DNA of 64,000 bases, from assembly GCA_018715885.1 (NCBI GenBank), contig DVKT01000045.1:15961-79960 (forward strand). The letters run 5' to 3'. A model generated the notes under the pieces. That model worked only from the letters and a program-made list of their open reading frames with translations. It searched no databases and had not been told where the DNA came from. This document shows positions 47,858 through 57,090 of the stretch, piece after piece (position 1 is the stretch's first letter; the number at the start of each line of letters is the position of its first letter). The stretch is from Caccoplasma intestinavium (lineage in GTDB: Bacteria > Bacteroidota > Bacteroidia > Bacteroidales > UBA11471). A program made the position numbers and the translations under genes.

Positions 47858-50497
47858 TTATTCCCCTTTCAGTTGGCGAATTTGTTTTTCTGCTTCATCG
47901 GCAAGGCGGTCGGCTTGCTTTTTGGCCTCTTCCACCAATTTTGTTTTAGCTGCTTTTGCTGCAATTTTGGCTACGGGATTCGATGCCTTTTCTACCAACT
48001 TTTCTCCCTCTCTTTCTGCTGCTTCTACCAGTTTTTGTCCTGCTTCTTCGGCTTTTTTCCTGATATTGGCCACTTGCTCTTCGGTTGTGCCTTTACCCGC
48101 AAGAGCCTCGACCACTTTATTCCCAACGGCTTGTTTTACGATCGATTTGGTATCGATCTCTATTGTAGGTTTGGTAAAGGTCCCGCCTATATTGGCGTTG
48201 ATGACACCTACATAGTCGCTGATGCCTTTCTCATTACTCAGGTCGATGACAGCCAAATAATCGATGCTCTGATCGAGTCCGGTAGTACCTGACAGCGTGA
48301 GTTTGGTATGGCCGATTTTCAAGTCGAACGGAGACGTCTGTATGCGTCCGTCGGAGACAGAAAATGAAATATTGATATCTTTGGCTTCGACTTTGCGCAA
48401 CTTATCGTTTTTTAACAAGTTAGCCAGCAGGTCGAATACTTCGAGATTTTGTATTTCTACGTTGCTCGATTTCAGAGATCCTTTGGCCGAGAGTGTTTGG
48501 AGTATAGGCGACATTTTCGAGTCGAGACGTGTGTTCAGGTCGATGGCAATCGAATAGTTGCCTCCGGTTTTTGCGAACAGGGGAACCATTTGTCGGATTA
48601 AGTCGAGTTGCTCGAAAGTTTCTTTGAACGAGGCATCTTTGATGTTCAACGCGAATGCCGCTTTCGGAGATGTCGTAGATAGGGCCGTACTATATGAGCC
48701 GTTGGCCGATATGTTACCGCCGAGAGCGTCGACCGAGATGCGGTTCAGTGTCGCTGTACCTTTTTTTATGCTTACTTTCCCGGTAAAGTTATCGAGAGTC
48801 ATACCGTCAAAAAATATCTTTTTTATGTCGGTCTGCAAGGAGAGATCCAAATCTTCCGGTACGACGAGAACCCCGACCGAAGTCGTATCTGTATCTTCTT
48901 GTACATTGGCTTGTTCGTTGGAAGAAGACGTCGTTAAAAACTCGTTGAGATCGAGAAGAGAAGATGTCAGCGAGAGATTTCCCGATAGAGTCTCTCCGGT
49001 CATAAAGTAGGGCAGATAATTGCTTATTTTGCCTTTGGCTTGCAAATCGCTTTTGCCGATGGTGAGGTCGAACCGGTTTAATGTCAATTCTTTGGGGGTG
49101 ATTTGAGCGTCGGCTTGCGTCAGAACGACAGGCGGGAATCCCGTGAGAGCGAGATTCATGTCCGAAATCGAAAGATTACCTTTCCCTTTTATATTTTGAT
49201 AGTTCTCTTTTTCTATGTCCGACATTCGTCCATCGAGTGTAAGGGCTGTCGTAATGATACCGTTGAGAGAAATGGAATCGCCCAACGGATAAATTTTTTC
49301 TATCTCTCCGAGGTTGATGGTTCCGTCGGCCGAGATATTGAAAAGCATATCGGAAACAGGGTGGGCTGCGTGCAGCGTAATGGCGAACGGGTTATCGGCA
49401 AACGTGAATTTAAACGTGTTTATGTCTATGGTCGTCAGGTCGAGATCTCCTCCGGTGTTGGCGACTTGTAAAGCAATCGTTATGTCGTCGACCGAACGTG
49501 GCATACCCGTATAGAAAACTTTGGCTTTGTCGACATCGAGGGCGAGGGTAAATGCCGGTATCGTTTTTTCGTCGAGACGCCCTTTGGCTTCGGCCTTTAA
49601 TGAAACATTTCCCGAGGTTTGTAGGTCGGCGAAATTATTTTGGTAAATGGCCGGAATCATCGATAAAATATCCTTGAAATTGATTTTGGGCGTAGAAAGA
49701 TTTATATCCATTTCTATACCGTCGTCGGGCAATGCTACCCAGCCGTCGAGGGCCATCTCTATGGCATTGAGGCGTAAACGATTCTCGTCGAAAGTGAATT
49801 TGTAATTATCGAGGTCGGCGAGCAGATTCATGTCTATCTCTATTTCCGCATCTTTGAGATAAGTAACCCTATCCATCGAAAGTAAAATATCCTGTATCGA
49901 AGCCTTGCATTGTAAGGCGGTCTGCATGCCGCTGAGTTTTCCCGTAAGGGCAAGATTCAGTTTTCCGGTAGAAAAGACGGTTCCGCTTTCCATATCCGTA
50001 TAGGAAATGCTGGCATCGGTGATGCGGAATTTGCGCAGTTGCAAATCGAATGCGCTGTCGCTTGTCTCTTCGGTTGTTGCATTTTCTTCTTCGGTGTCGT
50101 CGCTTTTCATGATGTCCCAGTTTACCGTACCCCCCTTATGTATGAAAGCGTTGACTATCGGTCGATCGAGTGTAACATAGGAAATTTCATACCCCGAGTC
50201 GCCGAAAAGGCTCAGTAAGTCGACGGCTGCCGCTATTTCATCAGCGGCGACGAGCGTATCACCGTCGAATTCCCCGATGCCTACCACACTCAAATTTTTC
50301 AGTTCTATGGTTGCTTTGGGAAAATTGCGTAACAGGCTGATGTCGAGTTCTTCAAAATCGAGTTTAGCATTCAGCATTTTATTGGCTTCCGTTTTTACGA
50401 TGTCGGCGATTTTCCCTTTCAGCAATAACGGTATGGCTATGAGCAATACTATGAGCACTGCGATGACAATAGCTGAGATTTTTAAGAACTTTTTCAT
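47858..50497 (-). CDS. AsmA-like outer-membrane assembly family protein
   Basis: 879 aa from ATG 50497 (14 in-frame upstream codons dismissed because the signal anchor MKKFLKISAIVIAVLIVLLI begins here). N-terminal anchor, then AsmA-type strands (LDFEELDISLLRNFPKATIE, VTLDRPIVNAFI), ending in a Glu/Ala/Lys-rich coiled coil with AGQKLVEAAEREGEKLVEKA and ADRLADEAEKQIRQLKGE. AsmA-type lipid transfer/envelope role. It lies upstream of pstS in the same direction with 154 nt between. Confidence 0.82.
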   Translation of the reverse strand: MKKFLKISAIVIAVLIVLLIAIPLLLKGKIADIVKTEANKMLNAKLDFEELDISLLRNFPKATIELKNLSVVGIGEFDGDTLVAADEIAAAVDLLSLFGDSGYEISYVTLDRPIVNAFIHKGGTVNWDIMKSDDTEEENATTEETSDSAFDLQLRKFRITDASISYTDMESGTVFSTGKLNLALTGKLSGMQTALQCKASIQDILLSMDRVTYLKDAEIEIDMNLLADLDNYKFTFDENRLRLNAIEMALDGWVALPDDGIEMDINLSTPKINFKDILSMIPAIYQNNFADLQTSGNVSLKAEAKGRLDEKTIPAFTLALDVDKAKVFYTGMPRSVDDITIALQVANTGGDLDLTTIDINTFKFTFADNPFAITLHAAHPVSDMLFNISADGTINLGEIEKIYPLGDSISLNGIITTALTLDGRMSDIEKENYQNIKGKGNLSISDMNLALTGFPPVVLTQADAQITPKELTLNRFDLTIGKSDLQAKGKISNYLPYFMTGETLSGNLSLTSSLLDLNEFLTTSSSNEQANVQEDTDTTSVGVLVVPEDLDLSLQTDIKKIFFDGMTLDNFTGKVSIKKGTATLNRISVDALGGNISANGSYSTALSTTSPKAAFALNIKDASFKETFEQLDLIRQMVPLFAKTGGNYSIAIDLNTRLDSKMSPILQTLSAKGSLKSSNVEIQNLEVFDLLANLLKNDKLRKVEAKDINISFSVSDGRIQTSPFDLKIGHTKLTLSGTTGLDQSIDYLAVIDLSNEKGISDYVGVINANIGGTFTKPTIEIDTKSIVKQAVGNKVVEALAGKGTTEEQVANIRKKAEEAGQKLVEAAEREGEKLVEKASNPVAKIAAKAAKTKLVEEAKKQADRLADEAEKQIRQLKGE

Positions 50498-50677
50498 AAT
50501 AATAATTTTTGCCGGTCGATCATTGTCGTCGAAAAACAATAAGAAAAGCCGGTGATGTTTTTGGCAAGAAACTTTATACAGACAAGCAAAGGTAAGAAAA
50601 CTTTCTCATAATGGGAATTGCTGTGGTTTTATTAATTGTTCCGAAAAGTCGCAATTTGTGATAAAATTTCTTTTTCC

Positions 50678-50708
50678 TTTGTTATATAAGACCTATTGGG
50701 TATCTTTG
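50678..50708 (+). promoter_or_regulatory. rpiB promoter
   Basis: TTTG (50678-50681), 19 nt, TATCTTTG (50701-50708): full Bacteroidetes consensus. Transcription would start near 50715, about 50 nt before the preferred ATG at 50765. Confidence 0.75.
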
Positions 50709-50764
50709 TAGGAGAAAGTAGCTGAAAAGAGATTTTTGTGAGTATAAAATTTTTTAGGTTTGGT

Positions 50765-51220
50765 ATGAATATTTTGAAACCAGATGTGCCGGTAGGATTG
50801 GCTTGTGATCATGCCGGTTATGAATTAAAACAATTTGTCATAGACTTACTTTCTCAAAAGGGTATTCCGTATAAGGATTTCGGGACGTATTCGACCGAGA
50901 GTTGCGATTATCCCGATTTTGCCCATCCTTTGGCTTTTGCTGTTGAGAGTGGCGAATGCTATCCCGGTATTGCGGTATGCGGGAGCGGCAATGGTATAAA
51001 TATAACGCTGAACAAGCATCAGGGTGTGCGGGCGGCACTTTGTTGGATAGAGGAAATCGCACGTTTGGCACGTCAACACAACGATGCCAATATCTGTGTC
51101 ATGCCTGGTCGCTTTATCGATCATGATACGGCTCGTCGCATTGTGGAGGCTTTTCTCGATACCGATTTCGAGGGCGGCCGGCATCAACGCCGTATCGATA
51201 AAATTCCGGTAAAAAGATAG
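50765..51220 (+). CDS. rpiB: Ribose-5-phosphate isomerase B
   Basis: 151 aa from ATG 50765 (a GTG at 50738 gives 160 aa, but family length favours the ATG). VGLACDHAGYELKQF and catalytic VCGSGNGINITLNKHQGVRA with Cys72, PGRFIDHDTARRIVEAFLDT. Interconverts ribose-5-P and ribulose-5-P in the pentose phosphate path. Confidence 0.94.
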   Translation: MNILKPDVPVGLACDHAGYELKQFVIDLLSQKGIPYKDFGTYSTESCDYPDFAHPLAFAVESGECYPGIAVCGSGNGINITLNKHQGVRAALCWIEEIARLARQHNDANICVMPGRFIDHDTARRIVEAFLDTDFEGGRHQRRIDKIPVKR

Positions 51221-51251
51221 ATATTCGGTAAAACGAATTCTTGTCATAGAT

Positions 51252-51286
51252 AAAAAATAGCCGATATTTTATGTCGGCTATTTTTT
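51252..51286. terminator. Bidirectional terminator rpiB / PL1
   Basis: AAAAAATAGCCGA (51252-51264), loop TATTTTATG, TCGGCTATTTTTT (51274-51286): 13-bp stem with A/T ends on both sides. Between convergent rpiB and the pectate lyase gene. Confidence 0.9.
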
Positions 51287-51306
51287 ATTCCCGGTATGAT
51301 CAAGTA

Positions 51307-54012
51307 TTAGATTTCATGTATTACTTTGTAGGAACGGCTGCCGGTGTTGCAAATCTCTTTCACGATGTATATGCCGGGAGCAAGGTGGGTGAAGTCATTA
51401 CTGTTTTTCATCAATATACCGTTGATACTGTATATTTGGTAGCTTTTTTCACCCTCTTCGGTTGTTGTTGCTCCGATAGCGGATATTTCGGTATCGGCAT
51501 AAAGATTGATGTTTCGGGTCATGGTTCCTGCGTTATCGTTGTCGCTGGCTGTAACTTGCAAGGTGTAGAATCCTTTTATATTCTGTGCCGGTGCGATTTT
51601 CAAGGTTGAACCCGATACGGTGGCTGTAATATTGTCGGTGGTGGATACGTTGTAATAGGGCGCATTGTCAAAACCAGCGAACAGCTTGTTGAGGTCTATT
51701 TCGGTTGTCGAGTTGGCGGGAATCATGTAGTGCGGTTCGGCTAGCCAGTTGAGGTAATCTTCGAGGTCGGTGTAACCGTCGCGGTCATTGTCGTCATTGT
51801 TGTTGGCAATGTTGGGGTTGAGACCTTTGGCTATCTCCCACCAGTCGGGCATTCCGTCTTGATCGGTGTCGTAATCGGCGGGGCGATGTTCCTCTACGAT
51901 ATTCAATCCGTCGAATCCTTCGGAATCGCTTTCTTTATCGATAAGTCCGGGCTTACCGGTTTTCCAGCCTTTGTAGGTGTATGTGCCTTTGAGGGTCTCT
52001 TCTACCATGCGGGTATCATGGTTGTCAAAAAACGGTTGATTGCAACCTACGTCCGAAAGTACGGTTTTGAATGCGAGTTTTGCCGGCTCGATGGTTGCAT
52101 ATGACGGAAAGAAGGGCTTATCGACGAATACGGTCCAGTCGAGAACTTGTCCGTTCGACAGCCGGTAACGGTAGGTTTCATTTTTGGCGTCGGTAGTCAA
52201 TGTCCCGTTTTTGTTTTCACGGATATTTCCGTTTACATAATAGGCTTGGGTACCGCCACCCGTACCTTCGATGTCGGCCGTGATCAGATAAGTGAGTGTT
52301 GTTGCCGGTCCCATTTTGTAGTAGTTGTTTACAAATTGTCCCTGGTGGGTGCCTCCGTCGGTGGCGCGACCACCCCAGTTGTAGCATACGTTGTTGAACA
52401 TATCGTGGTGTCCGGCATAATTCCCGTCAGAAAGACCTCCCGACATACTCCAATTCCTACCCTGGTTGTGGGCGAGCAGGTTGTGGTGGTACGAACCGTA
52501 ATCGCCTCCGATGGTGGCCGCATATCCGTGTTCCACGTGGTGTCCCTGTTGTATAAATTGGGTGTTATGCCCGGCATAGTTCAAAGACTCGGAAATGAGC
52601 GTACGTTGCAGTGTGATATTTTTTGCATTGCGGGAACTGAACGCTTCGTCGATCGTCCAGCCCACCGAGCAATGATCCATGATACTGTGATTGTTCCCGG
52701 CCATACCCAATCCGTCGGCGGTGTTGGGGTTGCCCGATACTCCGTCCCAGTCGTCGGCACCGCCGAGGCGTAAGCGGATAAATCGGGTGATTCCCTCGTT
52801 TGCCATGCCGAACGGACGTCCTTTTAGCATGATACCGGTACCGGGAGCCGTCTGTCCGGCAATGGTAACATACGGGTCATGTACGGTAAGGCGAGATTGA
52901 AGAGTTATGACACCCGAAACATCGAATACGATGGTACGAGGGCCGTTGAGTTTGGAAATGCCGTATCGGAATGTTCCCGGTTGGGGATTCGAAGCATCGT
53001 CGTCGAGTGAGGTTACGTGGTAAACTATGCCGCCTCGACCTCCGGTCGCATAACGACCGTAACCTTCTGCACCGGGAAATGCGAGTTGGCGGGCACGGAA
53101 TTGCCATATTTCGCCTGTGTAGACGTTACCGTCGGTATCTTCTTCATCGACACGCCAAAAATAAGTATTCATCGAATATACATCGGTGAGCGTATATTTG
53201 TTGTCGGTTACAGAAGCAATTTTCTGCATGTCGTCGATGGAGGTTCCTATGTAAAGGTGATTTTTGACCGCCGATGAAGCCATTGTCCAAGAAAGTTCGA
53301 GTGTGCCGTTGTCGGCGTCGACATGTATATCTCTGTTTTGGGGGAATGGATCGAGTGCGGTGGTTTTAGGATTCGACTGGTCGAGAATGATAGCATTGAT
53401 ATATACGCAACTCGTTCCGTATGTTTCTCCGGCTACGGGTTTGCTGGTGTAACTGATGGTTACGTCTTCTCCGTTGGCGACGGTAAATTTGATGTAAGAT
53501 TGTCCGCTATTCGATGGGAGAGTCTCTCGTGATGTCTGTTCGACACCAGAGAGCACAGTCTCTCCATTGACGGCAATTTCGATGGGAGCAGAGGAACCTT
53601 TGCCGTCGATATCGTTGTGGTAGGCGAGAATGGAGTGCTCCCCGGCAGAAAGCCCGCTCAGTTTGACGTTTATAGTCATGCTCTTTTCTGGGCAGTGTAT
53701 AATACCTCCGTCGTCGGCAAGACCATATACGATAGCAGCGTCGCCTACCAGTTTTGCCCCTTGATTTACGACTGCTGCTTTATAATATTTGGTGCAGAGG
53801 GTCGTTGTCGTTTCGCCAGAACAGCTTAGAGTAAAGGTGATTCCGTCGACCGTGAGCGATGCCGATGTCGTTTGTGATATGGCCCACGGAGTATAATCGG
53901 GTTCTGTTCCTTCCGCTTCGTTGCGTCCGGTCATGTTGAAGTCGATTTTCTGGGCATAGACAGTGCAACAAAGAATGCTTAAAAACGTGTAGAGAAGTAT
54001 TCTTTTTTTCAT
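51307..54012 (-). CDS. Secreted pectate lyase-like protein (PL1-type) with T9SS sorting tail
   Basis: 901 aa from ATG 54012, where the signal peptide begins (MKKRILLYTFLSILCCTVYA); upstream in-frame codons are not part. N-terminal carbohydrate-binding-like region (about 20-210), Fn3-like stretch (215-300), beta-helix lyase core (about 305-700) with FPGAEGYGRYATGGRGGIVY and GNNHSIMDHCSVGWTIDEAF, thrombospondin-type-3 calcium loop DTDQDGMPDWWEIAKGLNP, and a C-terminal T9SS sorting tail (YSINGILMK ... LAPGIYIVKE). Degrades pectin-like polymers on the cell surface. Confidence 0.88.
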   Translation of the reverse strand: MKKRILLYTFLSILCCTVYAQKIDFNMTGRNEAEGTEPDYTPWAISQTTSASLTVDGITFTLSCSGETTTTLCTKYYKAAVVNQGAKLVGDAAIVYGLADDGGIIHCPEKSMTINVKLSGLSAGEHSILAYHNDIDGKGSSAPIEIAVNGETVLSGVEQTSRETLPSNSGQSYIKFTVANGEDVTISYTSKPVAGETYGTSCVYINAIILDQSNPKTTALDPFPQNRDIHVDADNGTLELSWTMASSAVKNHLYIGTSIDDMQKIASVTDNKYTLTDVYSMNTYFWRVDEEDTDGNVYTGEIWQFRARQLAFPGAEGYGRYATGGRGGIVYHVTSLDDDASNPQPGTFRYGISKLNGPRTIVFDVSGVITLQSRLTVHDPYVTIAGQTAPGTGIMLKGRPFGMANEGITRFIRLRLGGADDWDGVSGNPNTADGLGMAGNNHSIMDHCSVGWTIDEAFSSRNAKNITLQRTLISESLNYAGHNTQFIQQGHHVEHGYAATIGGDYGSYHHNLLAHNQGRNWSMSGGLSDGNYAGHHDMFNNVCYNWGGRATDGGTHQGQFVNNYYKMGPATTLTYLITADIEGTGGGTQAYYVNGNIRENKNGTLTTDAKNETYRYRLSNGQVLDWTVFVDKPFFPSYATIEPAKLAFKTVLSDVGCNQPFFDNHDTRMVEETLKGTYTYKGWKTGKPGLIDKESDSEGFDGLNIVEEHRPADYDTDQDGMPDWWEIAKGLNPNIANNNDDNDRDGYTDLEDYLNWLAEPHYMIPANSTTEIDLNKLFAGFDNAPYYNVSTTDNITATVSGSTLKIAPAQNIKGFYTLQVTASDNDNAGTMTRNINLYADTEISAIGATTTEEGEKSYQIYSINGILMKNSNDFTHLAPGIYIVKEICNTGSRSYKVIHEI

Positions 54013-54117
54013 GGTAAAAGTATTGGTTAGAACAAGTAACAAATATAGAATAAATTTTTTAGGAGTTGTTATGTTCTTCAATAAATTATTATTTTGCATT
54101 ATAATGAGCCGAATGGA

Positions 54118-54142
54118 ACAGCCTGTCGAGAAGACAGGCTGT
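54118..54142. other. Hairpin in the upstream region of the lyase gene
   Basis: ACAGCCTGTC (54118-54127) and GACAGGCTGT (54133-54142), 10-bp perfect stem, GAGAA loop. It lies in the 330-nt region between DUF4491 and the lyase start (54013-54345), which contains no gene. May be a 5' leader structure of the lyase or an extra terminator. The -7-like TATATTTG box on the minus strand is at 54040-54047. Confidence 0.45.
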
Positions 54143-54281
54143 TATTGGATTGGGAGGGTGTTTATTGGCGTAACGGTATCGTGTACGGGTATCATCCCTG
54201 CTTGTTTCACTTATTGTTTGTCTAGTCTGAATTACCGGCCCTTGAAAGATAACTCCATATTGGGGCTGGTTTCTCATAAAG

Positions 54282-54322
54282 AAACGGAGGTTATTACTAT
54301 CATTTTGCAATAACCTCCGTTT
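54282..54322 (-). terminator. Terminator after DUF4491 gene
   Basis: Stem AAACGGAGGTTATT (54282-54295) with AATAACCTCCGTTT (54309-54322), 14 bp, 13-nt loop. On the minus strand it is followed by an A/T-rich part (TTTC). Placed 24 nt after the DUF4491 stop at 54346. Confidence 0.8.
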
Positions 54323-54345
54323 TTAAAAACAACCTTTTTTACCTT

Positions 54346-54687
54346 TTATTTTTCTTGTGCCGAATCCTTGTCCCACGGGTATCGGCGATTCGGATTCTGG
54401 GGAAACCAGCCTTTATGTACGCGTTCTTGTTGTTGCGTGATTTCTCGTATGCTCCAAAAAGAAGAGAAAGCGGTAACGCCGCACAGGGCCGACACAAGTA
54501 GATTATTCACCCATATAGAGGCTATGATGCCGATGATGCCCAGTGCGAAGAATGCCCAACGACTGTTTGTTCCCCAATAATACTCGGCTTTAACGACCAG
54601 CGGGTGAAAAAGTCCGATGATGAGGAATGTGGCTATGCCTATGATTAAACCTTGCAAGTGAAACCAAAGGGACCATTCGTTTTCCAT
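54346..54687 (-). CDS. DUF4491 membrane protein
   Basis: 113 aa, three membrane segments (HLQGLIIGIATFLIIGLFHP; WAFFALGIIGIIASIWVNNL; VSALCGVTAFSSFWSI), then REITQQQERVHKGWFPQNPN, the characteristic C-terminal end of DUF4491. Bacteroidetes-specific; function unknown. Confidence 0.75.
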   Translation of the reverse strand: MENEWSLWFHLQGLIIGIATFLIIGLFHPLVVKAEYYWGTNSRWAFFALGIIGIIASIWVNNLLVSALCGVTAFSSFWSIREITQQQERVHKGWFPQNPNRRYPWDKDSAQEK

Positions 54688-54746
54688 TTTTCTTTTCTTC
54701 TTTATAAGTTATACGGGAGGATTTCCTCCCGTATAACCAGCAGGGT

Positions 54747-55322
54747 TTAGTAATTGTTCTTTTTGCGTTCGAAATAAGCTTTCGGGTGTTGACAGGCGGG
54801 GCATACTTCGGGTGCTTTTTTCCCTTTGTGTATGTATCCGCAGTTACGACATTGCCATTCGATCTCTTCCTCGTCTTCGAATACCGTACCGTTTATCATA
54901 CGTTCGTAGAGTTTGAGGTAGCGGGCTTCATGTCCGGCTTCGACTGTTGCGATGCGGCGGAAAGCTTCGGCAATTTGAGGAAATCCTTCTTCATCGGCCA
55001 CTTTGGCAAATTCGGGATAGAGTTCGCTCCATTCTTCGTTTTCTCCGGCAGCAGCTGCTTTCAGATTCTCGACTGTGGTAGAAAGAATGCCGGCCGGATA
55101 AGATGCCGTGATTTCTACCATACCGCCTTCGAGGAATTTGAAAAATCTTTTGGCGTGTTCCTTTTCTTGTTCGGCTGTTTCGTTGAAGATGGCAGCGATT
55201 TGTTCATAACCTTCTTTTTTTGCGATACTGGCAAAATATACGTAGCGACCGCGAGCTTGCGATTCTCCTGCGAACGATTTCAGCAGATTTTGTTCTGTTT
55301 TTGTTCCTTTGACACTTTTCAT
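54747..55322 (-). CDS. rbr: Rubrerythrin
   Basis: 191 aa; diiron four-helix bundle with AGESQARGRYVYFASIAKKE, ETAEQEKEHAKRFFKFLEGG (ExxH) and ATVEAGHEARYLKLYERMIN, then C-terminal rubredoxin-like domain WQCRNCGYIHKGKKAPEVCP with the CPxC knuckle. Reduces hydrogen peroxide. Directly downstream of the PerR-like gene, 34 nt, so is likely the regulated partner. Confidence 0.94.
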   Translation of the reverse strand: MKSVKGTKTEQNLLKSFAGESQARGRYVYFASIAKKEGYEQIAAIFNETAEQEKEHAKRFFKFLEGGMVEITASYPAGILSTTVENLKAAAAGENEEWSELYPEFAKVADEEGFPQIAEAFRRIATVEAGHEARYLKLYERMINGTVFEDEEEIEWQCRNCGYIHKGKKAPEVCPACQHPKAYFERKKNNY

Positions 55323-55356
55323 AATGATTGAATTTTAGGTGTTAATAATAATGATT

Positions 55357-55782
55357 TTACTTTTCGGGAGAGGTATAGTGCCCGATGAGTTGTATTTTTA
55401 TATCTTGTAATTCGAAGTTCGATAGTTGTTTGTTCTTTTTTATATGTTCGAGAATCAAGCCGGTAAGTTGTTCGTCGTGAAGGTCGGCAATACAGTGGCT
55501 GTGATTGTCATAGAGATGCTGGTGGGGGCGGGTATCGGCATCGAAATACATTTTGTTATCGAGTGTGAAAACTTTTTCCGCCAGTTGTGATGATACTAGA
55601 CATTCGAGCGTGTTATAGATTGTAGCAACTGTTATTGCCGGGATTTTTTTACGCACGGCTTCCCATACCTCTTCGGCTGTCGGGTGATGCAATTCGCACA
55701 ATGTCAGGTATATATTCATGCGTTGTGGCGTGAGGCGTAATCCCTTTTCCCGAAATAATAGTATGATATCGTTATCGCTCAT
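55357..55782 (-). CDS. PerR-like Fur-family peroxide repressor
   Basis: 141 aa. N-terminal winged helix (RLTPQRMNIYLTLCELHHPT; ITVATIYNTLECLVSSQLAE) and C-terminal dimer domain with metal-binding FDADTRPHQHLYDNHSHCIA and DLHDEQL. No CxxC structural zinc pair is seen (only one Cys near the middle), unlike classical Fur/PerR. Adjacent rubrerythrin and the palindrome upstream point to PerR function. Confidence 0.85.
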   Translation of the reverse strand: MSDNDIILLFREKGLRLTPQRMNIYLTLCELHHPTAEEVWEAVRKKIPAITVATIYNTLECLVSSQLAEKVFTLDNKMYFDADTRPHQHLYDNHSHCIADLHDEQLTGLILEHIKKNKQLSNFELQDIKIQLIGHYTSPEK

Positions 55783-55802
55783 TGTTTCAATATCTTCTTT
55801 TG

Positions 55803-55829
55803 CAAATATATTAGAATAATTCTAATATA
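55803..55829. promoter_or_regulatory. PerR box overlapping a TATATTTG promoter
   Basis: TTAGAATAATTCTAA (55811-55825) is a perfect 7-1-7 palindrome of PerR-box type, extended by TATA on both sides. It abuts TATATTTG (minus strand, 55803-55810), a -7 box for the perR-rbr unit. Binding would block the promoter; autoregulation is inferred. Confidence 0.75.
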
Positions 55830-55888
55830 AAAAATATTATAAGAAAATAATTAGTTATATATTGTTAATCGATCTGCTGTCGTTGCCG

Positions 55889-55934
55889 ATAAAAGAAACA
55901 GGGCCGCTATTGACTGCGGCCCTGTTTCTTTTAT
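55889..55934 (-). terminator. galE terminator
   Basis: 19-bp perfect stem ATAAAAGAAACAGGGCCGC (55889-55907) and GCGGCCCTGTTTCTTTTAT (55916-55934), 8-nt loop. Lies 24 nt after the galE stop and upstream of the perR promoter. Confidence 0.9.
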
Positions 55935-55958
55935 GAAAGAGATGTAGTGTATATTATT

Positions 55959-56993
55959 TTACATGATTCCTTTTTCGCGTAAATGCAGTTGCCATTTCCA
56001 GGCCGACTTCAAAGTTTCGGCAAGTGGCGTTTCTGCTTTCCAGCCCAATATCGTATTGGCCTTTTGCGGATCGGCCCACACTTGTGTAATGTCACCTTCC
56101 CGGCGTTCCGCGATTCTATAATTGAGTTTTACGCCGGTAGCCTCTTCGAAAGTATGGATAAGTTCGAGTACAGAAACACCTTGCCCCGTACCGAGATTGA
56201 ATATTTCGACGTCCTCCTCGCTTTTATGTCCGAGCATACGTTCTATGGCTTTGACGTGAGCTTTGGCCAGGTCTACCACATTGATGTAATCGCGTATGCA
56301 AGAGCCGTCGGGGGTATCGTAATCGTCTCCGAAAACGCTGAGTTGCTGACGTACTCCGATGGCGGTTTGTGTGATATAGGGTAGTAGGTTCTGCGGAACT
56401 CCGAGCGGGAGTTCTCCGATTTCGGCACTGGGGTGAGCACCTATGGGATTGAAGTAACGCAGCAATATCGATTTGAACGGAGCTCCCGAGTGTATGGTGT
56501 CCGTAATGATTTCTTCACATATCTGCTTGGTATTTCCATAAGGCGAGAGTGCCGGTTTTATGGGAGCCGATTCATCTACGGGCAGGGTATCGGGTTGGCC
56601 GTAGACGGTACACGAAGAAGAAAAAACAAGTGCTTCTACACCGTATTCGGGCATAAGGTCGAGCAGGTTGAGCATCGTTACCAGATTATTACGATAATAG
56701 AGCAAAGGTTTCTTTACCGATTCTCCTACCGCTTTACTGGCTGCAAAATTGATAACGCCTTTAATGCCGCTGTGTTTTTCGAAGAGCTTGCGCATGGCCT
56801 CTTTGTCCTGCATATCGATTTGCTCAAAAGCCGGGCGTGTACCCGTGATGCGTTCGATACCATCGATGACTTCGGTATTGGAGTTGGACAAATTGTCGAG
56901 TATGATGACTTCATACCCTGCATTTTGTAGTTCGACTGTTGTGTGCGATCCGATGTAACCGGCACCGCCTGTAACCAATATTTTTGTTTTCAT
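55959..56993 (-). CDS. galE: UDP-glucose 4-epimerase
   Basis: 344 aa. NAD-binding TGGAGYIGSHTTVEL near the N-terminus, SSSCTVYGQPD and YxxxK motif in SPYGNTKQICEE (around residue 150). Converts UDP-galactose and UDP-glucose. Single gene with its own terminator. Confidence 0.96.
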   Translation of the reverse strand: MKTKILVTGGAGYIGSHTTVELQNAGYEVIILDNLSNSNTEVIDGIERITGTRPAFEQIDMQDKEAMRKLFEKHSGIKGVINFAASKAVGESVKKPLLYYRNNLVTMLNLLDLMPEYGVEALVFSSSCTVYGQPDTLPVDESAPIKPALSPYGNTKQICEEIITDTIHSGAPFKSILLRYFNPIGAHPSAEIGELPLGVPQNLLPYITQTAIGVRQQLSVFGDDYDTPDGSCIRDYINVVDLAKAHVKAIERMLGHKSEEDVEIFNLGTGQGVSVLELIHTFEEATGVKLNYRIAERREGDITQVWADPQKANTILGWKAETPLAETLKSAWKWQLHLREKGIM

Positions 56994-57090
56994 GATTGCT
57001 GTGTTGGAGGATTAGTATAACGACAAAAGTAGAAAATATATGCAAACAAAAGATATGAATTTGAGTTTTTTCTCTTTTACCGTTTTTCTA

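Noticed and set aside
54011..54313. 100-codon plus frame across the lyase upstream region
   Set aside because: It covers two hairpins, the lyase start region and its terminator; lacks coding character.
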